In this document: positions 1 through 8,959 of the stretch, one piece after another | Position numbering within the stretch: position 1 is the first letter of the stretch | Layout: each line of letters begins with the position of its first letter | NCBI RefSeq assembly: GCF_022429565.1 | Contig: NZ_CP092487.1 | Span: 1,459,001-1,523,000 of the forward strand | Direction: 5' to 3' | From: Lutibacter sp. A64 | GTDB taxonomy: Bacteria; Bacteroidota; Bacteroidia; Flavobacteriales; Flavobacteriaceae | Length of the DNA: 64,000 nt | Translations under genes and position numbers: made by a program | Notes under the pieces: model-generated | The model's database searches: none | Seen by the model: the letters and a program-made list of their open reading frames with translations, nothing else | What the model was told of the DNA's origin: nothing

Positions 1-571
1 ACCAGAAGGTTTTAATATTAGAGGTAAAGAAGAAGTAGATTTAGAATGGGGTGGTAAATTAGTATTTTACAACTGTATAGTTGGTGGTGTAATAGACACA
101 CGTTACTTACCTTCAGTTTTAAAAGGATGCTTAGAAGTTATGGAAGAAGGTCCTTTAACAGGTTCTTACGCAAGAGACATTAGAGTTATGGTATTTGATG
201 GTAAAATGCACCCCGTAGATTCTAATGATATTTCTTTTAAAATTGCTGCAGCTCACGCTTTTAAATCTGCATTTTTAAATGCTAAACCTAAACTACTAGA
301 ACCAATTCAAGAACTTACAGTTAAAGTTCCTGAAGAACTTATGGGAAGTGTTATGACAGATTTACAATCTAGAAGAGCTATTATTTTAGGAATGGATAGC
401 GAGGGTAAATACCAATCTATTAAAGCAAAAACACCTTTAGCAGAAATGTATAGATACTCTACAACCCTACGTTCTATAACCCAAGGTAGAGGTAGTTTTA
501 GCACTAAATTTGCTAATTTTGAATTAGTACCAAACAATGTACAAGAAAGCTTAATAAAAAAAGAAGCTTAA
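1..571 (+). CDS. Elongation factor G paralogue, C-terminal part (partial)
   Basis: The open frame enters from the left edge (first full codon at base 2) and ends with TAA at 569-571. About 189 residues remain, covering EF-G domains IV and V. Domain IV shows GGVIDTRYLPSVLKGCLEV and the DG-K-H-VDSND stretch; domain V shows EELMGSVMTDLQSRRAII. EF-G is the ribosomal translocase GTPase; its GTPase domain lies outside the window. Domain IV is more divergent than in the main bacterial FusA, so this may be the second EF-G common in Bacteroidota rather than the essential copy. The ATG at base 140 is internal and not the start. Confidence 0.85.
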   Translation, partial: PEGFNIRGKEEVDLEWGGKLVFYNCIVGGVIDTRYLPSVLKGCLEVMEEGPLTGSYARDIRVMVFDGKMHPVDSNDISFKIAAAHAFKSAFLNAKPKLLEPIQELTVKVPEELMGSVMTDLQSRRAIILGMDSEGKYQSIKAKTPLAEMYRYSTTLRSITQGRGSFSTKFANFELVPNNVQESLIKKEA

Positions 572-595
572 ATATAAATTTAAAATAGCCTAAAA

Positions 596-626
596 AAAGA
601 CTCGTTATTAAAAATAACGAGTCTTT
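596..626 (+). terminator. Hairpin terminator after the EF-G gene
   Basis: Perfect 14-bp stem (AAAGACTCGTTATT, bases 596-609) with a 3-nt loop and its complement at 613-626, starting 25 bases after the EF-G stop. The stem begins with an A run and ends in TTT, as expected for an intrinsic terminator usable in both directions. Confidence 0.8.
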
Positions 627-996
627 AAGTTAGTAGTAATTCGATTAATATTTTATTAATTCAATCTAATCTAATTATATAATTTGTTTAGTTGGTCCAA
701 TCCAAAAAACATAGTACAAAAAATATTAATCAATGCTAATTTAATACTTTTTTTCATAAAAAAATACAAACTTACTAGTTTTTAATAAATTAATTAAAAA
801 ATACACATCATTTAACTTAAAAAAATAAACATAATTCAATATGGAATTCAGCGTTAATTTCATCAAAATTTCTTTAAGAATTCTTTATATTTGCAGTTCA
901 AATTATATTTACAGAAATACGTTAATTATTATCCTAATTTTAGGTTAGTAATATTTAACAAATTTCAAAAATTTAATAACAATAAATTCTATATAA
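627..996. other. Non-coding gap with no gene
   Basis: A very AT-rich gap between the EF-G terminator and the small Cys-rich membrane protein. No convincing ORF, RNA gene or repeat was seen. The only signal is a promoter-like element near 886-893. Confidence 0.6.
886..893 (+). promoter_or_regulatory. Candidate -7 element (TATATTTG)
   Basis: TATATTTG matches the Bacteroidota -7 consensus TAnnTTTG. It would give a roughly 95-nt leader to the gene at 997. No clear TTG lies about 19 bases upstream, so this is a weak call. Confidence 0.35.
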
Positions 997-1182
997 ATGA
1001 AATTATTATTAATTACACTTGCTTTATTAGGCTTAGGTGTTGCAGGTATTGCAATTAAAATTTGGGCAAAAAAAGATGGAAAATTCGCAGGAACTTGCGC
1101 TAGCCAAAATCCACATTTAAATAAAACTGGAGAACCATGTGGTTTTTGTGGTAAAACAGCAGATCAGTGTGAAAATAGATAA
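997..1182 (+). CDS. Small Cys-rich membrane-anchored protein
   Basis: 61 residues. One N-terminal membrane segment (about 2-24, LLLITLALLGLGVAGIAIKI) is followed by a short soluble tail with four cysteines in a C-x(14)-C-x2-C-x(6)-C arrangement (GTCAS, EPCGFCGK, DQCENR). The spacing suggests a metal site or disulfides, but this is inference. Small proteins with this tail are common in Flavobacteriaceae and are usually annotated only as membrane or secreted protein; I know of no function. It lies 3 bases upstream of the glycosyltransferase gene, so the two are probably co-transcribed. Confidence 0.75.
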   Translation: MKLLLITLALLGLGVAGIAIKIWAKKDGKFAGTCASQNPHLNKTGEPCGFCGKTADQCENR

Positions 1183-1185
1183 TTT

Positions 1186-2298
1186 ATGCTCGAATTTCTT
1201 TTTATTACTTTTACAGTAATTTTTTGTATTCAGTGTATCTACTTTCTTTTCATTTTTGGAAATTTTTCTTTTTCTAAAACAACTACTAAAAATACTACTT
1301 TTAACAAAGCTGTATCTGTAATTATTTGTGCAAAAAATGAAGCTAACAACCTAAAAAAAAACATTCCACATTTTTTAGAACAAACATATAGCAATTTTGA
1401 AATTGTACTTATAAATGATGCATCTAGAGATAATACTCTTGAAATAATTGAACAGTTTAAAGATAAATATCCTTCAAAAATTAAAATTGTTAACGTATCT
1501 CCCAATGAACAATTTTGGGGAAGCAAAAAATACGCCTTAACTTTAGGTATTAAAGCAGCCTCAAACGAATATTTACTATTCACAAATGCTGATTGTAAAC
1601 CCGTATCTAAAAATTGGATTCAGGAAATGTCTAGCAATTTTTCTAAAAAAAAACAACTAATTTTAGGCTATGGGTCTTATACAAAAATTAAAAAGTCCTT
1701 CCTTAATAAACTAATTCGTTTCGAAACACTTTTAACAGCAATTCACTATTTTTCATTTTCAAAAATAGGAATGCCTTTTGCTGGTGTTAACCGAAACTTA
1801 GCATATACAAAAAATACTTTTTTTAAAGCAAATGGCTTTGTTAACCATATGCACCGCATTAAACCTGGAGACGGAGATCTATTTGTAAATCAGGTTGCCA
1901 CAAAAAACAATACTACTTTTTGTATTTCAGAAGATAGTTTTACAGAAGCTACACCTAAAACATCTTTTAAAAACTGGATTTTACAAAAAAGACGCCACAT
2001 TACCACATTACCCTATTACAAAAATAGTCACAAATTTATAATAACATTATTCTTAAGTTCTCAAGTACTTTTTTGGTTACTTAGCATTGTTTTATTACTA
2101 TTTAAATTTAACTTAATTAGTGTAATTATTGCAATAATTTTAAGACAATTAATTATATACCTTGTTTTTGGGTATGCAGCAAAAAAGCTAAATGAAAAAG
2201 ATTTAGTTTTAGCGCTACCTTTTTATGAAATATTTTTAATTTTCATACAAATGTTTATCTTTATAAAAAATTGTATTTCAAAACCTACAGATTGGTAA
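1186..2298 (+). CDS. Membrane-bound family 2 glycosyltransferase
   Basis: 370 residues. An N-terminal membrane helix (about 1-27) precedes a GT-A fold domain. Visible motifs are VSVIICAKNEA and VLINDASRDNT at the nucleotide-binding end, a DxD-like NADCKP, an acidic GDGD segment, and QKRRH matching the Q-x2-R-W-like motif of processive GT2 enzymes. Three hydrophobic segments follow (about 285-365). It should transfer a sugar from a nucleotide donor at the inner membrane; donor and acceptor are not predictable. The final codons overlap the only plausible start of the downstream sigma factor, which suggests translational coupling. Confidence 0.85.
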   Translation: MLEFLFITFTVIFCIQCIYFLFIFGNFSFSKTTTKNTTFNKAVSVIICAKNEANNLKKNIPHFLEQTYSNFEIVLINDASRDNTLEIIEQFKDKYPSKIKIVNVSPNEQFWGSKKYALTLGIKAASNEYLLFTNADCKPVSKNWIQEMSSNFSKKKQLILGYGSYTKIKKSFLNKLIRFETLLTAIHYFSFSKIGMPFAGVNRNLAYTKNTFFKANGFVNHMHRIKPGDGDLFVNQVATKNNTTFCISEDSFTEATPKTSFKNWILQKRRHITTLPYYKNSHKFIITLFLSSQVLFWLLSIVLLLFKFNLISVIIAIILRQLIIYLVFGYAAKKLNEKDLVLALPFYEIFLIFIQMFIFIKNCISKPTDW

Positions 2299-2873
2299 AT
2301 AAAAAAACTGATATTACTGAATTAATTGAAAAAGCTCGAAAAAAAGATGAAAAGGCTTTTAACACATTATTAAACACTTATTGGAGCGATGTGTTTCGCT
2401 TTCAATTATCAAAATCTGAAAATGAGGATGAAGCTGAAGATATTACTATAAAAACATTTGCCAAAGCCTTTGATAAAATACACCTATTTAACGAACGTTA
2501 TAATTTTAAAACTTGGTTAATCTCTATTTCTAAAAATATATTTCTAGACCATTTACGCAAGCAACGCACAAAAACTATATCTTTAAACAAAAAAGAATCT
2601 GAAGCTTATAAAATTTTTGATGAAACTCCTACTGCCGAAGACCAATTAATAATTGAACAAAACTTAGCTCAATTATTAAATTTCTTAAAACAATTAAAAC
2701 CTCATTATCAAGAAATAATAAACCTTCGTTATTTTAGAGAAATGAGCTATCAAGAAATGGCAGACAAACTTAACGAACCTATGAGTAACATAAAAGTTAA
2801 ACTATTAAGAGCTAAAAAATTATTAGCCCAGATTATTGAAAAATCATCTAAAAATGATTTCAAAAATAAATAA
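2292..2873 (+). CDS. ECF-type RNA polymerase sigma factor (sigma-70 family)
   Basis: About 193 residues from the TTG at 2292. Region 2 is seen as FNTLLNTYWSDVFRF through EDEAEDITIKTFAKAFDKI and FKTWLISISKNIFLDHLRKQR; region 4 as INLRYFREMSYQEMADKL with the recognition helix MSNIKVKLLRAKKLL. The frame has no usable ATG. TTG at 2292 overlaps the glycosyltransferase stop and gives a normal length; TTG at 2271 is the alternative. ECF factors usually redirect RNA polymerase to an envelope or stress regulon. No anti-sigma gene is adjacent, so the signal is unknown. The 3' end overlaps the transporter gene by 20 bases. Confidence 0.85.
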   Translation: MVNKKTDITELIEKARKKDEKAFNTLLNTYWSDVFRFQLSKSENEDEAEDITIKTFAKAFDKIHLFNERYNFKTWLISISKNIFLDHLRKQRTKTISLNKKESEAYKIFDETPTAEDQLIIEQNLAQLLNFLKQLKPHYQEIINLRYFREMSYQEMADKLNEPMSNIKVKLLRAKKLLAQIIEKSSKNDFKNK

Positions 2874-4083
2874 TTGGCTAAAAAAACTAGGCCCTGGATT
2901 ACTTTTTGCAGGTGCCGCTATTGGAGTTTCTCACTTAGTACAATCTACAAGAGCCGGAGCCGACTTTGGCTTTGGTTTAATTTGGGCTTTAGTTTTAATT
3001 CACATTATTAAATATCCATTTTTTCAGTTTGGACCAAGATATGCCACAGCTACAGGTGAAAGCTTGCTTGAAGGCTACAAAAAATTAGGTAAAGGTGTTT
3101 TAACCGCATATTTTATTCTAAATTTAGCTACAATTTTTACCATACAAGCTGCTGTAACCATTGTTACAGCAGGTTTAGCTGCTAATTTATTTGGCATTAC
3201 CACAAACCCCGTTATTTGGAGTATTATTATTACTTTAATTTGTTTTTTACTGCTAATTATAGGAAAATATAAATTACTGGATAACTTAATGAAAATCATA
3301 ATCATAACCCTTACAATAAGTACCGTAATAGCCGTAACCATAGCAAGTTTAAAAACCAATACTACAACAAATTTTACACAAATTTTACCTAAAGGAAGTA
3401 TAGAAGTCGGTTTTTTAATAGCTTTTTTAGGCTGGATGCCAGCTCCGTTAGACGTTTCTATTTGGCAATCTCTTTGGGCAATTGAAAAACAAAAAGATAA
3501 AACGGCAAAATTTAATACAAAACAAGCAATTTTTGATTTTAATATTGGCTTTGTTGGCACATTATTTTTAGGAATTTGTTTTGTTGCACTTGGAGCATTA
3601 ATCATGTACAGTTCCGGAGAAACTTTTAGCAATAACTCTGTAGAATTTTCTCAACAACTAATAAACCTATACACCAAAAATTTGGGATCTGGAATGTATA
3701 TTTTTATTACAGCTGCAGCATTTACTACAATGTTTAGTACTACACTAACAACCCTAGATGCATCGCCTAGAGCAATGACAAAAACTTTTGATTTACTCAC
3801 AAACAAACCACACAAAAACATGTATTGGCTTTGGCTAAGTTTTTTAGCACTAGGAACTATTGCTATTCTATTATTTTTTATGTCTGAAATGGGTATGCTA
3901 ATTAAAATCGCCACCATACTTTCATTTTTAACAGCCCCATTTTTTGCAATTATTAATTACCTCCTAGTTTCTGGTAAAAATATGCCCGAAGAATGGAGAC
4001 CTTCTTTACAATTAAAAATTTTAAGCTGGCTTGGAATTATATTTTTAATCGCTTTCAGCATTTGGTATTTATTTAGTTTATAA
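2854..4083 (+). CDS. Nramp-family-like metal ion transporter with non-canonical metal motifs
   Basis: 409 residues from ATG 2854 (a TTG at 2836 is less likely). About 11 membrane helices. The opening GPGLLFAGAAIG and the later IAFLGWMPAP segment place it in the Nramp (SLC11) superfamily of proton-coupled divalent metal importers. The metal-binding signatures differ: the helix 1 DPGN motif is replaced by a segment reading GVSHLVQST, and the helix 6 MPH motif reads MPAP (near residue 195). It may therefore carry a different ion or work without classical Mn/Fe coordination. It sits in a same-strand run with the sigma factor and lipA. Confidence 0.8.
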   Translation: MISKINNWLKKLGPGLLFAGAAIGVSHLVQSTRAGADFGFGLIWALVLIHIIKYPFFQFGPRYATATGESLLEGYKKLGKGVLTAYFILNLATIFTIQAAVTIVTAGLAANLFGITTNPVIWSIIITLICFLLLIIGKYKLLDNLMKIIIITLTISTVIAVTIASLKTNTTTNFTQILPKGSIEVGFLIAFLGWMPAPLDVSIWQSLWAIEKQKDKTAKFNTKQAIFDFNIGFVGTLFLGICFVALGALIMYSSGETFSNNSVEFSQQLINLYTKNLGSGMYIFITAAAFTTMFSTTLTTLDASPRAMTKTFDLLTNKPHKNMYWLWLSFLALGTIAILLFFMSEMGMLIKIATILSFLTAPFFAIINYLLVSGKNMPEEWRPSLQLKILSWLGIIFLIAFSIWYLFSL

Positions 4084-4117
4084 ATTCTTTGTATTATTGT
4101 ACTCAATTTCGACTAAA

Positions 4118-4993
4118 ATGAGTGAAGAAACAACCACAACAACAGCTGAAAAAGTACAAAAACCAAAATGGTTACGTGTAAAATTACCTGTTGGAAAAAA
4201 ATATACAGAATTAAGAAACGTAGTTGACAAATACAAATTGAACACTATTTGTACCAGTGGAAGCTGTCCTAATATGGGAGAATGCTGGACTGAAGGCACA
4301 GCTACTTTTATGATTTTAGGAAACATATGCACACGTTCATGCGGATTTTGCGGTGTTAAAACCGGAAGACCTGAAACTGTAGATTGGGAAGAACCAGAAA
4401 AAGTGGCTCGTTCAATTAAATTAATGAACATTAAACATGCTGTTATCACATCTGTAGACAGAGATGATATTAAAGATGGAGGCTCTATCATATGGGCTGA
4501 AACAGTAAACGCCATTAGAAGAGCAAACCCAAACACAACTTTAGAAACTTTAATTCCAGATTTTCAAGGAAACAAAACTAATATTGATAGAATTTTAGCT
4601 GTTGCTCCTGAGGTAATCTCTCATAACTTAGAAACTGTAAGACGCTTAACTAGAGAAGTACGAATTCAAGCAAAATACGACCGTAGTTTAGAAGTTTTAA
4701 AATATATGAAAGATCAAGGGCAGCGTAGAACCAAATCTGGCATTATGTTAGGCTTAGGTGAAACCGAAGCAGAAGTTATTGAAACCATGCAAGATTTAGC
4801 AAATGCTAAGGTTGATATTTTAACTATTGGTCAATACCTTCAACCAACTAAAAAGCACCTACCTGTTAAAGATTTTATAACTCCAGAACAATTTGATAAA
4901 TACAAAAAAATTGGATTAGAATTAGGTTTTAGACATGTAGAAAGTAGTGCTTTAGTTAGGTCATCTTATAAAGCTCAAAAACATTTAGAATAA
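4118..4993 (+). CDS. lipA: Lipoyl synthase (LipA)
   Basis: 291 residues from ATG 4118; the upstream in-frame TTG at 4097 is rejected because LipA proteins begin near this Met. LipA is a radical SAM enzyme that inserts two sulfurs into protein-bound octanoate to make the lipoyl cofactor of pyruvate and 2-oxoglutarate dehydrogenases. The auxiliary cluster cysteines appear as CTSGSCPNMGEC, the radical SAM cluster as CTRSCGFC, and the C-terminal auxiliary ligand as VRSSYKAQKH. Length is normal. It follows the transporter gene by 34 bases, so it may be read from the same transcript. Confidence 0.97.
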   Translation: MSEETTTTTAEKVQKPKWLRVKLPVGKKYTELRNVVDKYKLNTICTSGSCPNMGECWTEGTATFMILGNICTRSCGFCGVKTGRPETVDWEEPEKVARSIKLMNIKHAVITSVDRDDIKDGGSIIWAETVNAIRRANPNTTLETLIPDFQGNKTNIDRILAVAPEVISHNLETVRRLTREVRIQAKYDRSLEVLKYMKDQGQRRTKSGIMLGLGETEAEVIETMQDLANAKVDILTIGQYLQPTKKHLPVKDFITPEQFDKYKKIGLELGFRHVESSALVRSSYKAQKHLE

Positions 4994-5126
4994 TTTATAC
5001 AATACTAATTTTCTTTAACTTATAATTAACATCAATTTATTATTTATGGCATAAGTGTTGTAATTAACTCTTTAAAACAGAGAGTTTGTAGGCTTTGTTT
5101 TATTGTTTAATATTGAGTTAGTTAAT

Positions 5127-5156
5127 AAAAAAAAGTGCTTTACGGCACTTTTTTTT
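5127..5156. terminator. Bidirectional terminator between lipA and the OB-fold lipoprotein gene
   Basis: A 12-bp stem (5127-5138 with 5145-5156) around AAAAGTGC and GCACTTTT, with A and T runs on the two sides. It lies between two convergent genes, so it can end transcription from both. Confidence 0.8.
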
Positions 5157-5177
5157 ATTTAATATATTTATGTTACC

Positions 5178-5900
5178 CTATTTTATTAATTCACCTTCTT
5201 CTAATAAAATATCGTAAACATAACCGTAACCAAAATCTTTATCTAAAATTACTTTACCACTAAAAGTAACAACATCTCCAACTTTAACAATTTCTTGAGT
5301 AGTAATAGTAATACTTTCTACATTTGCATACTGAGTTCCATCTACAATATGCACCCAATTTTTTTCCATAATTCCATTATTAACTTTCACTACTTTTCCT
5401 CGTAAGATCACCTCTTTACCAGAAAATCTTTTTTTCTCAGAAAGCAATTCTTCAATGGTAATTCCATTTTTAGCTTTTTCAATATCAATAGCAATATCAA
5501 CCATGTTTTCTGTAGCTGTATGCTCATGAGTATTATTATTTGGTACCTTATTTAATAATTCTTCCGAAGCTCTAATTCCTTCAACAAAAATAATTTCATC
5601 AAAAACCTTATTCAAGCTCTTGCTTTTAAAGTCTTTCATTACCATTCCACCATTATAATAGTAAGTGTCACCTATTTTTACCTCCCTATTTGGAATTGCC
5701 ATCCAGTAACTTTTACTTTTTTCAGAAACATTTAAGTAAGCGTAAGTTCCACCGCTAATATATTCATTAACTACAATTTTATGAACCATAGTTTTTGGAG
5801 CTGTTTGTTGTGTATTTATTTTAGAATAATTACTTTTTTCTTTGCAAGACATCATTAGTGAAACACTAATAAAAAACATTATATATTTTATTTTATTCAT
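5178..5900 (-). CDS. OB-fold lipoprotein with two tandem domains
   Basis: 240 residues. A lipoprotein signal ends at SLMMSC (Cys 19), so the protein should be anchored in the envelope. Two OB-like units follow. The first, about 40-110, carries the pattern GGTYAYLNV, WMAIPNREVKIGD and GMVMKDFKSKSLNKVFDEIIFV. The second, about 150-236, carries GKEVILRGKVVKVNNGIM, KNWVHIVDGT and VGDVVTFSGKVILDKDFGYG. This type is often annotated as a nucleic-acid-binding or NrfJ-like protein, but its real ligand is unknown, and a lipoprotein location argues against DNA binding. It is monocistronic, with a terminator downstream. Confidence 0.8.
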   Translation of the reverse strand: MNKIKYIMFFISVSLMMSCKEKSNYSKINTQQTAPKTMVHKIVVNEYISGGTYAYLNVSEKSKSYWMAIPNREVKIGDTYYYNGGMVMKDFKSKSLNKVFDEIIFVEGIRASEELLNKVPNNNTHEHTATENMVDIAIDIEKAKNGITIEELLSEKKRFSGKEVILRGKVVKVNNGIMEKNWVHIVDGTQYANVESITITTQEIVKVGDVVTFSGKVILDKDFGYGYVYDILLEEGELIK

Positions 5901-5962
5901 TTTTTATAAATTTAATTCTTATTAAAATTAACCAATAATACATTTAATACATATGACATAAA

Positions 5963-6628
5963 TCACCAATTAATTATCGGTAAATTATTGTTTTTTAGAT
6001 ATTTATTAGTTTTACTAAAATGTTTATTCCCAAACCAATACCCTCTATTTGCACTTAAAGGAGATGGATGTCCGCTTGTTAAAACACAATGTTTAGTAGC
6101 GTCGATTTTCATTCCTTTCTTTTTTGCATAACCTCCCCAAAGTAAAAAGACAACATGTTCCTGTTCTTTAGAAATCTTAGTAATTACAGCATCAGTAAAT
6201 TTTTCCCAACCTTTTTTTTGATGAGAACCCGCTTTATGCGCTTCTACAGACAAAGTAGCATTTAACATAAGTACCCCTTGCCTAGCCCAACGCTCTAAAT
6301 TACCACTTTTAGGATATGGAATATTTAAATCTGTTTCAATTTCTTTAAAAATATTAATTAACGAAGGTGGATGTTTTATTCCCTCATTTACCGAAAAGCA
6401 CAACCCGTGTGCTTGATTAACATCATGATAAGGATCTTGACCAATAATTACTACTTTTAAATCTTCTAAAGCACATAAATTAAAAGCTTCAAATAATTTA
6501 TTTTCTGGTGGAAAACATAAATTGCTTCTATATGCTTGTTCTACAAACTCCCAAAGCTCTTTAAAATAAGGTTTTTCAAACTCTGATGACAATATTGCTC
6601 TCCAGCTATCAGCTATTTCAATTTTCAT
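5963..6628 (-). CDS. ung: Uracil-DNA glycosylase
   Basis: 221 residues, the usual family length. Ung removes uracil from DNA to start base excision repair. The water-activating motif GQDPYHDVNQAHG (Asp in GQDPYH) is near residue 65, the uracil-binding LLWGGYAKKKG near 165, and the minor-groove loop HPSPLSANRGYWFG near 188. All catalytic positions look intact. It is divergent from mutS2 with 58 bases between the start codons, so the two repair genes share a control region. Confidence 0.97.
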   Translation of the reverse strand: MKIEIADSWRAILSSEFEKPYFKELWEFVEQAYRSNLCFPPENKLFEAFNLCALEDLKVVIIGQDPYHDVNQAHGLCFSVNEGIKHPPSLINIFKEIETDLNIPYPKSGNLERWARQGVLMLNATLSVEAHKAGSHQKKGWEKFTDAVITKISKEQEHVVFLLWGGYAKKKGMKIDATKHCVLTSGHPSPLSANRGYWFGNKHFSKTNKYLKNNNLPIINW

Positions 6629-6651
6629 TACATCTATTCACGTTAAATTTA

Positions 6652-6677
6652 TACTTTTGTAAATTGTGTCAAAAATA
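6652..6677. promoter_or_regulatory. Divergent promoter elements for mutS2 and ung
   Basis: On the plus strand TACTTTTG (6652-6659) fits TAnnTTTG and would start mutS2. On the minus strand TATTTTTG (6670-6677 as its complement) would start ung. The -33 TTG elements are not convincing, so only the -7 elements are called. Confidence 0.45.
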
Positions 6678-6686
6678 GCACTTTTT

Positions 6687-8891
6687 ATGAGTAACATTTC
6701 AGAAAAAACATTAATAGATTTAGAATTTTTTACCATTTTAAAGACAGTAAGTGAAAACTGCATCTCTGAACTAGGAAAAAACAGTGCTTTAAAAATTAAA
6801 CCTTTTAATAAAAAAGAGAAACTTATTTCTGAATTAAATTTAGTAAATGAATACCTTTCTTCTTTTCAAAACGACAATAGATTACCAAATCATTATTTTG
6901 ATGATATTGAAAAGGAAATTCATTTATTAAAAATTGAAAACAGTTATTTAGAACCTGCTTCATTTCTAAAAGTAGCCAATAATGTAAATACTATTTTTGA
7001 ACTCCTTAAATTTTTAAAAAAATTTAAAACAATATATCCTTCGCTGTATAATTTTTCAGAAGAAATTGATTACCAAAAACTTATTACAGAAAACATTAAC
7101 AATATTATTACTTCTTTTGCAGAAGTTAATGAAAATGCATCACCACTTTTAAAACAAATTAGAACTGAAATAAATTCGGTTCGTTCTAAAATTGGCTCTA
7201 GTTTTACCAAAGCATTAAGCCAATATAGTAGCTCTGGTTATTTAGATGAAATTAGAGAATCTGTAATTGACAATCAACGTGTTTTAGCTGTACAAGCTAT
7301 GCATAGAAGAAAAGTAAAAGGAAGCCTTTTAGGAAGCTCTAAAACGGGAAGTATAGTTTTTATTGCTCCAGAAGCCACCCTACAATTTAGTAGAGAATTA
7401 CAAAATCTTGCTTATGAAGAACATCAAGAAATTGTACGTATTTTAAAAGAATTAACTAATAAAATTAGAATCTATGTTCCAAATTTAATTGCTTATCAGA
7501 AATTTTTAATTAAGCTAGATGTAATTGGTGCTAAGGCAAAATATGCAAAAAAAATTAATGCTTGCTTACCTAAATTAACAAAAGAAAAAAAGGTGTTTTT
7601 GCGAGATGCCTACCACCCTATTTTGCTACTTAAAAACAACGAAAAACAATTAAAAACAGTTCCACAAACCTTAGAGTTAAATAGCAAACAACAAATTATT
7701 GTTATTTCTGGACCAAATGCAGGTGGTAAAAGTATCACTTTAAAGACTATTGGTTTACTGCAAGTTATGCTGCAAAGTGGTATTTTAATTCCCGTACACG
7801 AACGTTCTTCTACCTATTTTTTTAATAAAATTTTAACAGACATTGGAGACAACCAATCTATTGAAAATCAACTAAGTACTTACAGTTACCGTTTAAAAAA
7901 CATGCGTAGCTTTTTAAGACGATGCAACGATAGTACTTTATTTTTAATTGATGAATTTGGTACTGGTAGTGATCCTGAATTAGGAGGTGCTTTGGCCGAA
8001 ATATTTTTAGAAGAATTTTATAATAAAAATGCCTATGGTATTATTACAACTCATTATTCTAATTTAAAAGTATTAGCTAACGAACTAGAAAATGTATCTA
8101 ACGCTAATATGCAGTTTAATGAAAAAACATTAGAACCTCTTTTTAAATTATTTATCGGACAAGCTGGAAGTTCTTTTACTTTTGAAGTTGCTCAAAAAAA
8201 TGGAATTCCTTACAGCTTAATCAACAAAGCTAAAAAACGTGTTGAAGGAGAAAAAGTACGTTTAGATAAAACAATTTCTAAACTTCAAAAAGAACGTAAT
8301 ATTCTTCAAAAAACTTCTGAAAGCTTAGAAAAAGAAAAAAATATTGCCGCTGAAAAAACTGGTTCTTTAATAGAAAAACAAGAAAAAATTCAAGAAAAAC
8401 TAGAAAGTTTTCAAACATTGTACGACAGCAATCAGAAAATGTTAGCTTACGGTAGAAAAATTAATGAACTACTGAATAAATACTTGCAAACAAACAATAA
8501 AAAAGAACTTAATTTAGCTTTTAACAATTGGGTAACTTCAGAAAAAACCAAACATCTTAAAAAAAATCCACCTAAACCAAAAACTAAAGCTCAAAAAAAA
8601 CAAGTTAAAGTTAAACAGAAAATAGAACAAAAAAAATTAATTATAACAGAAAAAGAGGTGTTGGTTGAAGTAAAAAAAGTGAGAGAGCAAAAGCAAACCG
8701 AAGCTAAAAAAATTGCAAAACAAAAAGCCAATTACGTTTTTAAAGTGAACGACAAAGTTAGAATAATTGATAGCAACGCTTGTGGAACTATAGATAAAAT
8801 AGAAAAAAATAATGCATTTATAAATTACGGTGTTTTTACCACTAAAACAACCTTAAATAAACTAGAACTTGTTGAAGCCGCAAAGAAATAG
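6687..8891 (+). CDS. mutS2: MutS2-type ATPase lacking the Smr nuclease domain
   Basis: 734 residues from ATG 6687; the GTG at 6666 adds only 7 residues. The start SEKTLIDLEFFTIL is typical of MutS2. The MutS-type ATPase domain has Walker A GPNAGGKSITLKTIG (near 350), Walker B TLFLIDEFGTGSDP (near 428) and a THYSNLK switch. A long charged coiled-coil and lysine-rich linker (about 520-690) follows, then a small KOW-like beta domain (VFKVNDKVRIID). There is no C-terminal Smr endonuclease domain, unlike Bacillus or Helicobacter MutS2. Roles known for the family include suppression of recombination and rescue of collided ribosomes. Confidence 0.88.
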   Translation: MSNISEKTLIDLEFFTILKTVSENCISELGKNSALKIKPFNKKEKLISELNLVNEYLSSFQNDNRLPNHYFDDIEKEIHLLKIENSYLEPASFLKVANNVNTIFELLKFLKKFKTIYPSLYNFSEEIDYQKLITENINNIITSFAEVNENASPLLKQIRTEINSVRSKIGSSFTKALSQYSSSGYLDEIRESVIDNQRVLAVQAMHRRKVKGSLLGSSKTGSIVFIAPEATLQFSRELQNLAYEEHQEIVRILKELTNKIRIYVPNLIAYQKFLIKLDVIGAKAKYAKKINACLPKLTKEKKVFLRDAYHPILLLKNNEKQLKTVPQTLELNSKQQIIVISGPNAGGKSITLKTIGLLQVMLQSGILIPVHERSSTYFFNKILTDIGDNQSIENQLSTYSYRLKNMRSFLRRCNDSTLFLIDEFGTGSDPELGGALAEIFLEEFYNKNAYGIITTHYSNLKVLANELENVSNANMQFNEKTLEPLFKLFIGQAGSSFTFEVAQKNGIPYSLINKAKKRVEGEKVRLDKTISKLQKERNILQKTSESLEKEKNIAAEKTGSLIEKQEKIQEKLESFQTLYDSNQKMLAYGRKINELLNKYLQTNNKKELNLAFNNWVTSEKTKHLKKNPPKPKTKAQKKQVKVKQKIEQKKLIITEKEVLVEVKKVREQKQTEAKKIAKQKANYVFKVNDKVRIIDSNACGTIDKIEKNNAFINYGVFTTKTTLNKLELVEAAKK

Positions 8892-8959
8892 CATAATTTT
8901 ACAATAACCAGTTTTTAGGATAGTGTCTTTAATTTTAACTATTTAGTAAATTATATTTT

